DNA from: Isoetes taiwanensis
Taxonomy: Eukaryota; Streptophyta; Lycopodiopsida; Isoetales; Isoetaceae
Assembly: GCA_021234155.1 (NCBI GenBank)
Contig: JAJEKV010000011.1
Location: forward strand, 14,921,255-14,985,254
DNA: 64,000 nt
Reading direction: 5' to 3'
Part shown: positions 23,980 through 36,592 of the stretch, piece after piece
How the letters are laid out: each line of letters starts with the position of its first letter
How positions within the stretch are numbered: the stretch's first letter is position 1
Translations under genes and position numbers: made by a program
The notes under the pieces: model-generated
Told to the model about the DNA's origin: nothing
Seen by the model: the letters and a program-made list of their open reading frames with translations, nothing else
Database searches by the model: none

Positions 23980-24185
23980 GTTTGATCGATTGAGGAAAGT
24001 TCAAAATGTGTGCCAAGATTTTGGGAGGATTTGGTATAATTATGGAGAATATTGTATGTCAACCATCTTTATTAATGATAGGCAACTCCATGTAAAATTC
24101 AAAATATACATTACAAACACTTTAACCCAGTTCAAATTTCTACATCAATATACAAAAAAATTCAATCACTCTTTTATGCTTCTAC

Positions 24186-24870
24186 CCCAGTCATCGACGG
24201 ACATAGAAGCCTACACCGACATCAGGCAGATGATGGCCCAGCAGGAGTTACCCACAGAGGAGGAGTTCATGGCAATCCAGGAGCGGATGGGAATCAGAGG
24301 GAAATCAACGAGTGCGCTCCTACCCAGCACCTCAGGAGCAACACCAGCTGAAGGCAGCATTAGCTTAGCATCTTCCATGTTCAACGACTACAGAGATATG
24401 GTAAAATTACCGGTCGATGAATACTCGGGAAGACACAGGGCTGCGATCAGATCCGGCGAGGAGGCAGGGGAGGCAGGGCACGACAAAGCCCTCAGGTTCT
24501 ATTTACCTTTGCTCACTAATGGAAGGATAGCGGTTATACACCGCCAATTCAGCCACGTGGGGAAGAAGGAGTTTTTATGCTTGTTGCCGTCTCAGGATTC
24601 GGTAGACATGCTCGTATGGCCCCAAACATCAATCATGTCATCCTTGTCAAGAGGGCAATAGCTCTAAGCATCTTCGACTTCGCGGTCCCTTAGACGCGAC
24701 AGGGCAGGTTGGCAGTCACCGCAGCCTATACATCAGATAGAAGGGTTAAAGACTTGGTGATCGCACTCCAAGTAGGCACGGCCACCAACATCTTGAGGAA
24801 CTTAGGGCGAACGGTCGGCACAACCCACGTGAAGAAATTCTTGGAGGACAACCCAGATTATATAAGATGA
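24186..24870 (+). pseudogene. Unrecognised coding remnant abutting copy A
   Basis: From the edge of copy A a plus-strand frame runs to 24661 with clearly protein-like composition (QQELPTEEEFMAIQERMG; LLTNGRIAVIHRQFSHVG). It then continues in another frame (VKDLVIALQVGTATNILRNL) to a TGA at 24868-24870. Frame changes show it is broken, and copy A may have inserted into it. Size and composition would suit a Gag- or nucleocapsid-like protein, but I cannot name the family, and a host gene is equally possible. A further protein-like stretch at about 25066-25255 (plus) may be its continuation. Confidence 0.35.
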
Positions 24871-25242
24871 CACCAAGAATAGAATTAAAAAATTTCAAAT
24901 TTTCTATGTCTATGTTATGAATGTAAAAATAATATCCATGAATATAAGTGATGTTACTACGCATGTCTCTTGATATATTTTGTCCCCACAATTATATCAT
25001 CAAACAAATCAATGCAATAACAAAACAAAGAACTAATCATAAGAGTGCAATCTAATGTGTATGCAGCTAGAGTACCCAGGAATGTGGAACAAGATAGACA
25101 ACTTCCGAAAGAACATACACCGCCAAGGCAATTCTAGCCAAGGAACCTGTACCAAGAGTTCGAGGCACAAAAGAATAAATATCGCAGATAAGGTCGGACA
25201 TCCACGAAATAAGAGCATTGTTGGCAGGAGCGGCAGCAATAG

Positions 25243-25735
<493 letters not shown>

Positions 25736-25740
25736 TAAGA

Positions 25741-26084
25741 TAGCATTGTAAGCTGTACTTCTCGAAGTAAAGCCAAAATGCAGGTATTTCTTTGTCATTT
25801 GATCAAGTTTATTAAGCCCACGAAGGGCTGCATAGGAAGAAATAGAGATTATTTAGGCTGAAACAACATGGGAAGTGCGCATTCCTCAATGTATACTAAT
25901 GTTCAAGCACAAGCACTGCTTCCAACCCGTTTGACAAATGTTATTTTCTAGAGTGTAACAAGTGCTGGTTACACAGATTACAGAGAAAAAAAATAGAGCA
26001 ATAGGAAGTCTATCGTCATGCCTAATGTCCCCAATTGCTCTGCCATACTTAAAGCCACTTTTGTCTGTGCACCTTGAGAGCTAT
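25741..26084. other. No recognisable gene
   Basis: Sequence between the tubulin and PPR fragments without an open frame or motif that I recognise. Confidence 0.5.
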
Positions 26085-26447
26085 GTTTATTGATACTGCA
26101 TCATGTAATGGCATGAAGTATGAGGTAGACATGGTTATTGCATGTTTTCAACAGTTGGAGGAAAAAAGATTGGATCCTGATACTATTATGTTTACGTATC
26201 TTCTTACTGCATGCAGCCCTATTGGAAATGATCAGTGCTTGTAAAATATATGGAGAAACAGAAATATGATGGAAGTCCTTTCAGCAGCTCATCCATGTTA
26301 ATTCGAAAAATTCTGCTTCATATGTCTTTATGGCAAACATATATGCAGATGCTGATAGATGGGATGATGTAAACAGGGCAGCAAAAACATGTTGGGGCAA
26401 AGAGGATAGTCTTGAACCAGAACCTGCCATGCAATGGTGGCTTTAAG
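26085..26447 (+). pseudogene. PPR protein fragment (last repeat plus E-type motif)
   Basis: Near 26180 the frame reads LEEKRLDPDTIMFTYLLTAC, matching the second half of a PPR repeat (x-PD-x-ITF-x-LL-x-AC). At about 26300-26375 it reads NSASYVFMANIYADADRWDD, the usual E-motif of plant PLS-class PPR proteins (SYVLLSNIYA-x-GRWDD). The stretch between is shortened and the end is aberrant, so it is a pseudogene fragment. PPR proteins edit or process organelle RNA; nothing functional is expected here. Confidence 0.8.
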
Positions 26448-27165
26448 ATCTGCCATGCTGTTTGCATACTTAGCAGTTTGCATATCATCAAATCTCAAAC
26501 TACTAAGCAGTTTTCATACCATCAATTAAGTCTTTTCATCAGAGGAAGTTTATATGAATATTAGGCATGCTACTACTTCATGTAGCTTCTTACTGTGGAA
26601 TGCAAATAAGCTTTTAATTTGCTTTCTGCCACAGAATTACTGGCCCAATCCCAAAGGCAATTGGATCCTTTAAGATCCTCCATGAATGTGAATGTTGTAT
26701 TTTTACTTAAAGGGAGATTTGCCAGTAGAATGAAATTGCTGTGATGGATTACATTAAGTTATTTTGGTCACCAATTTCTTTTGTAATTCATTGCCCAAGA
26801 GAAAGGGAATGTTCAGAAAATAAGGCTGCCATATTATCTAGCTTCCAGTGACCATGAGCCAAGAGATATCTTCTTAGTTGTGCTTTTCTAAACCTATTTA
26901 ATCTTGCTTCGATGCTGCCTTGGAATATTCCTGTCACCAAGGCACCAATCCCAGCCATTCATTTCGCGCTCATCTTGGCCATCCTCTCTGCGCTATTTCT
27001 TCCTCTGCATGTAATCCTTAAGATTTCTTCCTCGTCAAGTAAGTCGTATCCGCTTGGTTTCTCCACCGCTGAATCAAACTACAAAAGTCCGAGCTCGGGC
27101 TATGTTGTTGCAGCTGGATTGATGGAGATTTGCTGACAGCTGGTTTGAATTGCAACTACCGATGA
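26448..27165. other. No recognisable gene
   Basis: AT-rich DNA upstream of the chromovirus fragment. A plus-strand frame at 26912-27136 shows no recognisable domain; its location suggests remains of the upstream part of the retroelement or unrelated DNA. Confidence 0.4.
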
Positions 27166-29446
27166 GTGTTAACCTGCATAACTAGAGAACAACAGGAGGA
27201 TCATGAATGCCAACTTCGGCTGGCCCTCCAGAAGTTGCGGCGCCACCAACTCTTTGCTAAGTTTTCCAAATGCAAATTTGCAACCACCAGGGTCGACTAT
27301 TTGGGCCATATTGTTTCTACTGAGGGTATTGCTACAGATCCAAGAAAAATCGAGGCAGTTAAAGAGTGGCCGGCTCCTACCAATGTCTCGGAAGTCAGAA
27401 GTTTCCTGGAGTTGGCAGGATATTATCATAAATTCGTTAAGGACTTTGCAAAAATTGCAGCACCCCTTACTGACCTAACCAAGCATGAAAAGGTTAAGGA
27501 TTGGGCAACACATTGGAAAAGCAAGGTTCAATCAGGCTTCCAACAGCTGAAGCACGCCTAAACGTCGGCACCCATCCTTACTTTACCTGATCCTCAAAGG
27601 AATAAGGCAGTTGCGACAGATGCCAGTAAGATAGCAACAAGAGCTGTTTTGATGCAAGAGGGACGAGTCATAGCCTATGACTCTAAGAAAATGAATGACC
27701 ACTCATGACCAGGAGTTGCTTGCAGTCGTGCGTGCCTTGTGCATCTGGCGACATTATCTTCTTGGACAGCGATTCCAACTAGACACAGATCATCAAAGTC
27801 TCCAGGTGGATAGAATTTTTGGAGGAATATGACTTTGAGGTTCTGTATAAACCCGGCAAACACAATGTTGTTGCAGATGCCTTATCTCGGCATCCGTTGA
27901 CCACACGTACCCATCCTATTTCCACTCTTGCAAGTGAATTTGGGAAGACAATTGGGCAATCTCTTCCAACGGATCCCGAGTTCAGCGAAATGTGGGGCAG
28001 TCTTTCTAAAGAGACTAGGACAGATAAAGAGAGGGACACATTTAAACATTACAACAAAGACAGTAATCTTTTATATTACCGCGATAAATAACTCATCAGG
28101 AGTTAGGAGGCTTATTCTCCATGACACACGTAATAGCCCTATTGCTGGTCACGCTGGATCCAGTTACTTCTGGCCTGGTATGAAGAAGCATATTGCCCGC
28201 TACATTAAGCAGTGCCAACTTTGCCAGCAGACAAAGGCAGAGCAGTTAAGAACGCCAGGCACACTGGAACCTCTTGATGTTCCCAATGCAAAATGGGAAG
28301 TCATTACCATAGACTTCATCGTAGGCCTCCCACGCACACTTCATGGATTTGATGGCTTGATGGCAGTAGTTGACAAGCTTTCCAAGATGGCGCATTTCTT
28401 GCCATGTTGCACCATCGATACTGCCTTGGATACGGCACTTTTATTCTCCAAAGAGCCACGTACTATTATTCGGATCGTGATCCTAAATTTTTTAGTGCTT
28501 TCTAGAAAGACTTCTTCAGCACTATAAAAACGAAGCTTGCCATGAGTACAGTCTATCACCCTCAAACAGATGGGCAGTCAGATCGTACTAATCAAATTAT
28601 TGAGGATATGCCACGAAATTATGTCTTTAATAAGCAATCTCAATGGGCAAATTACATTCACTTGGTAGAATTTGCCTATAATAGCACTAAACAGGAGTCC
28701 TCAAGGATGTCTCCCGTTATGATCACCTATGGTTATCAATGCCTTATCCCAGATACGTGACATAACCCGGTTTCCAGCAAGGTGGCAGTTTCACAACAGT
28801 TGCTTACTATGCAAGTTTTGGTTGAAGAAGTACGCGGGTATCAATTGGCAGTACGAAGTCGCCAAAAGAGTTTAACAGATGGACATCGTACCCCACGTGA
28901 ATTCCAGGTTGGGGAATCAGTATGGTTGAAAATCAAAGTGAAGCAGGCCAAGCTCAAAATTGGAAATTGCAAGAAGCTGGCACTACGATGGGCAGGACCC
29001 TTTCAGATTATTGAACGAATAGGTCCTCAAGCCTATCGGTTGAATTTGCCCACTCATATTAGGTCCAAAAAGTTTTCCACGCGAGCCTTCTGAAGAAGCA
29101 TACCCTGGATCCTCATGAGATTCTGGATACACCAACGCTTCTGGAAATGACAGACGAGCAATTAGAAATTGTTTCAGAGGCTCTTCTTGACAGAGCATAG
29201 GAGCAAACTAGAAGAACTCAGATATTGCAATATTTGGTTAAGTGGAAACACTTACCTACTGAGGATGCCACCTTGGTGCTTAAACAAGACCTTGACAAGG
29301 CTTACCCTGTCTTTATGCGACAATGCCAGGGTCAGAACATCCACGATGCTATCGACTCTGACTCCAATGGCATGTATTGTGCAGTAGATCCGACAGGGAT
29401 CATACAGGGGGGTTGGGATAGACGCATCCTAGGACGGGGGGGGAAT
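27166..29446 (+). mobile_element. Ty3/Gypsy chromovirus, 5'-truncated and decayed pol
   Basis: In order: end of reverse transcriptase (KCKFATTRVDYLGHIVS, PTNVSEVRSFL), RNase H (ending YKPGKHNVVADALSRHP near 27890), integrase zinc finger (YIKQCQLCQQTK), integrase core (ITIDFIVGLP; STVYHPQTDGQSDRTNQ), the C-terminal GPFQIIERIGPQAYRL segment and a chromodomain-like tail (LQYLVKWKHLPTEDATLV). Gag, protease and the front of the reverse transcriptase are missing. Stops and frame shifts break it at about 27560, 27700, 28090, 28490, 28757, 29093 and 29200. A polypurine tract (GGACGGGGGGGG, ~29433) closes it. The chromodomain places it with the chromoviruses. Confidence 0.9.
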
Positions 29447-29902
29447 TGCATTTAGGCATATTAGGATGCATCCATTTACGGCTAAAATAGGAACATTGCC
29501 ATTCCTTATGCTGCGACGACTTGCAAGTCCTAAGCAGTATAGGATTCCCTCATTTCCATTTTTTCTTTTGTATATAAAGGAGGTGGTCCCTTCAACCACA
29601 ACTTTATACAATTATCTTGAGTACTGATGTACTGTAATCCTGCAGGTGTGTAGTACATCCAGCGGCATCTGCGGCTCACTTTACGAGTCATGTTGTGTTT
29701 TTATCTTGTTCCTTACGGTCCACTGAGGACCTTGTTATTATGCATAATAAGTGTTTATATGTTATGTTATGAAGAGACTCTGATCCAAAACTTCTGATCG
29801 TTGATGATCTTGTTGTAATCTCCTATGTTTTTATAATAAAGTAACTATTCTCTTTTTCCTTTATTAAATATTTTCTCTATGATCCTTATTGCTAAGGATA
29901 GC
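29447..29902 (+). repeat. Probable 3' LTR of the chromovirus
   Basis: Starts TGCATTTAGG just after the G-rich tract. It contains a TATA box (TATATAAAGG at 29571-29580) as expected for LTR U3/R, and a plausible end in GATAGCA near 29902. No 5' partner is in the window because the element is truncated. Confidence 0.55.
29571..29580 (+). promoter_or_regulatory. LTR TATA box
   Basis: TATATAAAGG within the chromovirus LTR, about 125 bases after its start. It is the usual position for the retroelement promoter. Confidence 0.6.
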
Positions 29903-29909
29903 ATTATTC

Positions 29910-30970
29910 TAAGGGGGTTAGAATGTGACGTTCCATGTAACTATACGGTATACTTATACCTAACCTGACACATCACCAAGATATTAAGACCATTGGGGAC
30001 TAATCTAAAGGGGATTATTGGGATTAAACTAACCTAAGTAGAACAACTAATAGTACTAATTAGCTAAATAGGCGAATTAGAGTGTGCCACTTGGCCTAAC
30101 TCGATTGGCCAAGGGCAGGTTGCCATCTTTGGGTGGCAAATTGAGCTCCCAGCCCAATTCTGCCCCAAATTCGAGTTTGGGAAGGGCAGAGGGAGGAAGG
30201 AGCTGTTGGAACCTAACACCTGACCAGTTCTATGGATGTTCTTCGAGACAATGGGTCCAGCCAGGACACAGGTCAGTCTTTAGGTAGTTGTGTGCTATTC
30301 TAACCCTTGTTTGAGTTAAGATGGATTGTTAGATTCTATTCTATGTTCTACTTATGATGATGATGGATGTTTGTATCTAATTCTGCCTTCTCTTTCTGTT
30401 CCTCCTGTGTTGTATAGGATTAAGGGGGGTAGAGACCTAAAAGCTATCTAGAATTAGTGATGCTCCTAGCTAGAACCTCCTAAAACCCAGTATATGCGGC
30501 CTACGCACAAGAGCCCACCTGGTTGTGGATGTTATGATGTGATTCAGCACAACGAGTATGATGGTGAATCGGGGGTGGGGTCTTGCCTAGCGCGGCTACA
30601 GGACTTCTATAGTGTGCTAGGCTTATAGCCGGTCACTGAGAGGGCCGGGTATGGGTCTGACACTCTTTGGGTCAGTTATGACGTGCCAAATGTATGTGGG
30701 CACCCTGGACTCGAACGGGCAGGTGAGCCGGCCTTCAGATTTAGGGGAGTAAGTCGGGTACGAACGCGGGGTCACTGAGGTGGCACATGTTCTCTAGCAC
30801 ACCCAGGGATCCATCATGCTTGGGGAGGGGATGCCTCTCTGACCTGCCTCATCAGACCGGGGAGATGTAACCCGAAGTATTAATAGGTTGTAGGCAACGA
30901 GGACCAGATCCCCGACACCACTAATGCCATCCGCCATATCATTTAGTAGTTCCATCCTACTGGATGTGGC
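29910..30970 (+). repeat. Second LTR start (solo or truncated LTR)
   Basis: A purine tract (AAGGGGGTTAGAA) directly precedes TGTGACGTTCC at 29923, the classic start of a different Gypsy LTR. The next kilobase is GC-richer, LTR-like DNA (30500-30900) with the phrase AGATCCCCGAC, also seen in the repeats of the first 9 kb. No matching end is found: the segment runs into the GATA tract. An open frame at 30084-30287 has no recognisable domain. Confidence 0.5.
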
Positions 30971-31141
<171 letters not shown>

Positions 31142-33755
31142 TTTTAATGTAGGAGGCTCATAAGTTATTGCACTAGAAAGACTGTATTATATGAGAACCT
31201 CATAAATTGCATCTTCTTCATCCATAAAATAGAGAAAGCATTGATTTAATAAGTTTTTCTATGCCTAGATGCATTATGGCCATAGATTTCCATATGGGGA
31301 ATACAATAGTCAAGATATATATTTCCAATATGAAATGGAAAGACTTCCATATACTGGGTTACAGCCTTATCACAGGCTCAGATTTTAAATATTGAAATCA
31401 GAATTGTTGTCATACTAGCATGAAGAATGTCATTACTAGTAAAGCACACACATCAATACAGCTAATCCAAGCACATTCCATTTTATTATTTTAATGTTCA
31501 CGGATTTTAGTGGATCTGTTTTATTGCACATGCCTCTAAATCGCAATTTAACAAATGTTTTGTGCATGTGGGATATAGAATCTTCAAACATTTCAAATTC
31601 ATTCTTAATAACCTTTTATATAGTCTAACATCGGCTTGGGTATGATAAAATATATGTCTTTAGAATGTTACCAATCTGAAAACACGGGATGCAGTGCACA
31701 AAAGGAATTGCATATGCATGTCAAATGTCAATTGAGAGTATAATATGAAAAGATGAATTTATTTTAAATTGACAACATTCGTCAAGATACATGCATTTTT
31801 GCTTAGTATAGCACACACATAGGTCTACTTCCCCAAATTGTGTGTAGATAAAACTTTATTTTATTCTATTCAAATCCACAATGGTGACAACTTACATTAT
31901 AATGAATAAAAACTGGTTTAACTGCTTCAAGTTTAGTAAAAAAACTCATTATGACACCATTATCTATGATGAAGGAAAAGCCTCTCTTAAAAATATGAGA
32001 AGACTTGACTGACAATGACTTATTTTTACCGCCATAAATCCATAGATCAATAAAATGCTAATTGCATTGTATCTTCCGGTCTGTTTCATGATTGTTACTT
32101 ATCTTTAGACATGTTTATAAACATATCCCCAAGAATGTTTTTGGATAATAAATTTGTACTTGACCGTTGTATGATAAGTGGATATGGACTTTAAAATGGA
32201 ATAATCTTATCTCCAATTAGCAAGCCGTATATTTACTTAATTAACGTCTTTGTAATTAAATGGTTGGCCGTTTAAAAACCATCACACTCATTGTATACCC
32301 ACAGAGGTTTATGGATTCAAAACCATCACACTCATTGTGTACGCACAGATGTTTATGAATTAATCAATTTAAACCTCACCCTAAAATAAGAGAGGGCCTT
32401 AACAATTGCCAATAGTAAGTTGGCCTTCAAATTCAATTCAATTCTTAGCAGCAGGTGCAAACCTCTAAGGGATGTTTAAAACTTTTCAAGTTGTGCAAGT
32501 TTAATGCTTGAAGGCTTCTTAAATACTCAAATCCTAATTACTAGATAAGTCATCTCAATATATTATATTATTTGATTTTATTGACACATCTTAAATAGGA
32601 TTGAATGAATTAAATATAATTGCTTGTTGGGATGCATGCAAATGCATAACTAAAATTGCCTACATAATAAAGGCTGGATCTATCTTCTATTCTATTATCT
32701 CAAGTTCCCTCCAAAAAGTCCCCCTCAAATGACGCCAATATATCAACAAATCTTATGGTCAAATGGCTTTAAAACATCTGGTCTCCAATAGATAGACTTC
32801 CAATACATCATATATCTAACTTTTGAGAAGCTAATCTTATTAGCCATTGTGATATGATTAGACAATCTTCAATAGATATTACTTCTATGTTTAGAGAATC
32901 TAGAATTAACTAGTCTCGCTAGAATAAATTTGGCCTTTTTTAGGATATAAATATATAATGTAAATATGCCAAAAAACAAACCATAGCCCCCGTCAGATCT
33001 TCATATTTTCTTAGAATATGTCTTAAGATGTCAAAACCCACTCTCTGGCTATTGAATTACCCCCACAACAGGGGCAACCCAAAAACATTTTTCATAGACA
33101 ATCATCCAATTGAACTACCATGTTCTGCATGTAAGGACAACTTCTATCAGAATAGTTCTTTAGCAAACTTACTCATCGTAGTGTTGGCTTAACAGCATGC
33201 ATTTGGATTGAATTGACACTAATGTTCTAAACTAATTATGGCTATCAGATGCATACACAAACCAACATTGTTCATTGGTCCTTTCTCAATTACTTTGTAT
33301 ACTTTGTACTCAATGAGGTCATGTGAATAGTTTTGAACCAATCCTAGTAGAGCTGGACACTCCAGCAACTTTGGCATCATTCTTTTGCAACTTACTAATT
33401 TGATGGATTGTATTCTATTCTATTCTATTCTATATATATGGGCTATATGGATTTGGACTTATATATTATAAGTATATCGATAGTATTTAGGCACCAGCAC
33501 TCAGCTTTCACACCATATTACAATGGACTTTTAGGTTTGGTTTATACTTTTACAACTTTGCCTTTGCTATAAGATCCTTTTAGTATCTGGACTCTATGTC
33601 TTGAGCTTTCTTTTCTCTATCTATGCAACTTTTATTATTAACACCAGGTACTTGAGAAAGAAGATGGAAAATGGTAAAAGCACCAAGAGACATGCCTATG
33701 GTACTTACCTTGATGAGGAAGATGTCAAGCAAGTCTTATATAGTAGTCATCTAGG
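31142..33755. other. AT-rich intergenic DNA, no gene
   Basis: No open frame above background. Small repeats are present: a tandem duplication of about 50 bases around AAACCATCACACTCATTGT (32277-32362) and a short (TTCTA) run near 33414-33433. It probably includes the remains of old mobile elements that I cannot classify. Confidence 0.6.
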
Positions 33756-34060
33756 TGGGGAAAATGGATAGTCTTTAGATGGACACTAGCAAATTTAGTA
33801 TCATTCTTCTCATGTAGTGTTTAGACGCCATATGTATGGTCTAGAGCTTATCAGATAGGCTTGAAATCTAGAACTCTACATTGTAAGTGTTGACTATTTA
33901 TGCATGCTGTAATGTATAATATTTTTGGTAGTAACTTTCTTACTATTAAGGTTTTTTCATGGAGACCCCTTTGGGATGCAAGTTTTTTTATCTTGATGTA
34001 GTCGGTCTATTGTTCTATTATAGGCCTTTTGGACGAACAATAAAATTCAATTCAATTCAA
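33756..34060 (+). repeat. Possible non-LTR retroelement 3' tail
   Basis: The segment ends ...GGCCTTTTGGACGAACAATAAAATTCAATTCAATTCAA. A run of TTCAA units after an AATAAA-like sequence is typical of plant LINE or SINE 3' ends. No coding part is seen, so it would be a short, 5'-truncated copy. The call rests on the tail alone. Confidence 0.35.
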
Positions 34061-34313
34061 GGGCAAAAGTATGCTAGTGGGGTACAAAAGCAGGCATCTG
34101 GACACATGCTGACAGCACTCATGTAGCATCCCGTGTGGCAGCTTGTTTACGGTGTTACTGGTACTAGCACATGGTAATTAGGTAATTAATAGAAATATAT
34201 GTAACAGCTCCAATGAATGACAAGTGGAATACTATGATAGAATAGTAGGTGCAAGGTGCTGATCTAAGTGCTGGGGTCGGCGTTTTTTTGTACCCCACCA
34301 GCATACTTTTGTC
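34061..34313. mobile_element. 253-bp MITE with 28-bp inverted ends and 10-bp TSD
   Basis: The left end GGGCAAAAGTATGCTAGTGG and the right end (reverse complement GACAAAAGTATGCTGGTGG) are inverted repeats over about 28 bases that continue GGTACAAAA on both sides. The direct repeat TTCAATTCAA flanks it exactly at 34051-34060 and 34314-34323. A target duplication of 9-10 bases, ends starting with G and no coding capacity suggest a Mutator-like MITE. The target is the TTCAA-repeat tail just upstream, so the true duplication may be 9 or 10 bases. Confidence 0.85.
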
Positions 34314-34323
34314 TTCAATTCAA

Positions 34324-35454
34324 TAATTCAGTTCTTTATGCCTTATTGATCTTTGCCTTTGTTAGAGAAACTAAAAAATAGAAGAAGTCTCAATTTCAGC
34401 AATTTGTTACTATACATGATGTAACTCATTTTTATTTACTGTCTATGTGTGAATTCATATCATAACTTCATGCTAAATCATCCCGTGTAAACAGATTATG
34501 TACTACTTGCATGAGAATTCAAGCATATTATTAAGTTTATGCCAACTTCTACTTAAGTACTATTAAACCTAATACCAAATTGTTGGTCAAGATGGGGCCA
34601 ATTATGTCACATTCTTTAAGTTTAGTAAGCAAATGACTGAATGCTTTATCAGTTGTATACTTGAACACAAGTTGGTGCTTAGTTTTTAGTTGACTAGATT
34701 GTAATTTTTCTTTATATATTGCCAACCTCGTCACTAGAAAGGGACTCGATGGACACAAGACCAAGTATTGCGAGGATGTACACATGGGAAGGTAAGTCAA
34801 AAGAGGTAAAGAGAAGATAGAGAAAGCTGCAAATGAAATTCTGCAACATATAATGCATCACTACTCAACCAGTTGTCATAAGAGAGTGGTTTTTTGTCCT
34901 GATCTTGGTCCCATAAGAATCTAGGACCTTCAAAACTAACTCTTTGAAATACTTAAATAGAAATACAAGAAGCCGCAAATAAAATTCTACAACATTTAAA
35001 TGCATCAAGACTAAATCAGTTGTCATGTGGGAGTAGTTTGTTCTGATCTTGGTCCCATAAGGATCAGACCTTAAAACTAACTGTTGTTACTTAGTTATTA
35101 AATTATTAGTAGTGTAACCTTACATTACGATCTCTGCAATTTCACAATGAGATTCTATGTTGTGAAGGTGATAAGAACTAGTGCAGATAGATTAGCTTGC
35201 ACATCGAAATGACAACATGCAACAAAATAGGAGGCATGTTAAGAAGGTGGTAATTTGATAAAGCCAGCTAAGACGAGCATGAAAAAACAAAGGTAGATGC
35301 CACAAGTACATGGGTTAAGATGTTATGGATGCCTCGTGATTTGCAACTTACACCTAGATAAGGTTGCAAGTTTAAAAGTTGAGCTAACGATGGGGAACTA
35401 GTTCAGATGCCATGAGAGCTAACCTCTTCAACTCTAGCATGAAGAACTGGCAAA
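34324..35454. other. Intergenic DNA with a ~145-bp imperfect tandem duplication
   Basis: The block GCAAATGAAATTCTGCAACA...GATCTTGGTCCCATAAGAAT at about 34828-34955 recurs diverged at 34974-35085. No gene is supported; the minus-strand frame at 34549-34800 has no recognisable domain. Confidence 0.55.
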
Positions 35455-35503
35455 GGCAAGTTGACAAATTGAAGCAAAGAGTGCTTCAACTTGTCAGTTT
35501 GCC
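35455..35503. ncRNA. Near-perfect 22-bp hairpin (candidate small-RNA precursor)
   Basis: Arms GGCAAGTTGACAAATTGAAG-CA and its complement at 35482-35503 pair over 22 positions with 19 Watson-Crick pairs, two possible G-U wobbles and one mismatch, across a 5-base loop. This is compact for a plant miRNA precursor, whose loops are usually longer, so it may be only a palindrome left by a mobile element. It lies about 1.1 kb upstream of the GRAS start codon. Confidence 0.3.
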
Positions 35504-36592
35504 AATGGGGAACAACTGTGATAGAACTGAAGAAGCCAGGAGTGCTAGCATTGGCGTGGAGTTAGGGTAAGGGCATGAGAGGCGCAGAAAAAGACCTGCT
35601 TTGGCACAAGGGAAGGAGTTAACCACACACAGTTACATAGGGAATAAAATCAAGGTTGGAAAATCCCTTGAGAAATATAAAATAGTCCAAGAACCAAGGT
35701 GGAAAAAATCGGGAGGGGATAACGTGGAAGACATAAGCATATTCATGCAAAGGAACGCGACGTTAGATTCGAGCGCTCTTGTTGCTAAGAAGAAGACATG
35801 GATGGTGGTGTCCTACTAGGGCGCCCACATGTGCCCGGCACTCTTTTGTCTTTTTTCCTTCGAAATCGACCCTGGATCTAACTGATTCTTATGCTCCCAG
35901 TCCGTCCTTCCTTCCTTTTGATCCATTTATTTTTTTTCTGCTTTCAATTGGGTCCCCGGATCAGACAAGACACGGCTTTCAGCTCCTAGCCCAGACAAAA
36001 GGAGTTTCTTCTGGATTCATTGCCGTAGCGCAGAATCTGAGAATTAAAGCTTGCTTACAAGCGCAAAACTGCAAGAATTTGTATTCTTTTTTACCTTTTC
36101 TGCTACCTGTAGACTGGCCTGTTTAGGCTGCGATATTTGGTCATCTGGGGTCTACCCCACTACCTAGGAGGTAGATTTTTGGTTGCAAATGTTAGCTGAT
36201 GATGGAGGTGTGGCTGGAACTTGAGATTTGAGCAGTATGATTTCGATATGGTGAAACTTTATGTCTCAGTGTCAAGATTTTGCTGGATCTCATGAAAATA
36301 AGTTCAGATTTAAGCTCAGGTTTTTTTGAAGGCGTCTATTGTAAGTGTAACAATGAAAAGCATGAAGATCCATGTCATGAAATGTATTCCATAGAAAAAA
36401 GGGATGAAGAAATGTTGTTAAGTATGATAGATATAAGTATAAGTCTGGAAGATCTTGTCATGAAGAGATGTGTTAAAAGTTTAAGTAGAAATAGGATGAA
36501 AAACTGATGTGTTTAAGCTGGAAAATAAATGTCAGCCAATCCTTGAAGAAACAAGGGATGAAGATCTGACAGGAAACTATAGGAACAACTTA
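35504..36592 (+). promoter_or_regulatory. Upstream region of the GRAS gene
   Basis: This interval should hold the promoter and 5' leader. It contains short open frames (35601-35819, 35779-36126, 36280-36507) that could be upstream ORFs or chance. A stop at 36497-36499 in the GRAS frame and no ATG between it and 36593 fix the GRAS start. I see no confident TATA box. Confidence 0.4.

Larger units (their letters stand above)
18104..24185 (-). mobile_element. DNA transposon copy A (~6.1 kb)
   Basis: The whole interval matches the reverse complement of 42541-48712 at high identity. Homology ends abruptly at CAAACATTAAAGC (reverse complement at about 18104) and at GTAGAAGCATAAAAG (reverse complement ending about 24185). 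The flanks are unrelated to those of copy B, as for independent insertions. Content in the orientation of gene 1: gene 1 (transposase-like), gene 2 on the opposite strand, a palindrome array, and gene 3. I could not see clear terminal inverted repeats or a target-site duplication, so the true termini may lie slightly outside or may be lost. Confidence 0.75.

Noticed and set aside
18104-24185. Terminal inverted repeats for copies A and B
   Set aside because: The two homology edges (GTAGAAGCATAAAAG and GCTTTAATGTTTG read inward) are not inverted copies of each other, and no target duplication was found; the true ends remain open.
36280-36507. A 5' coding exon of the GRAS gene
   Set aside because: It ends in a stop before the GRAS frame, no splice sites link it, and the composition is not GRAS-like; an upstream ORF at most.
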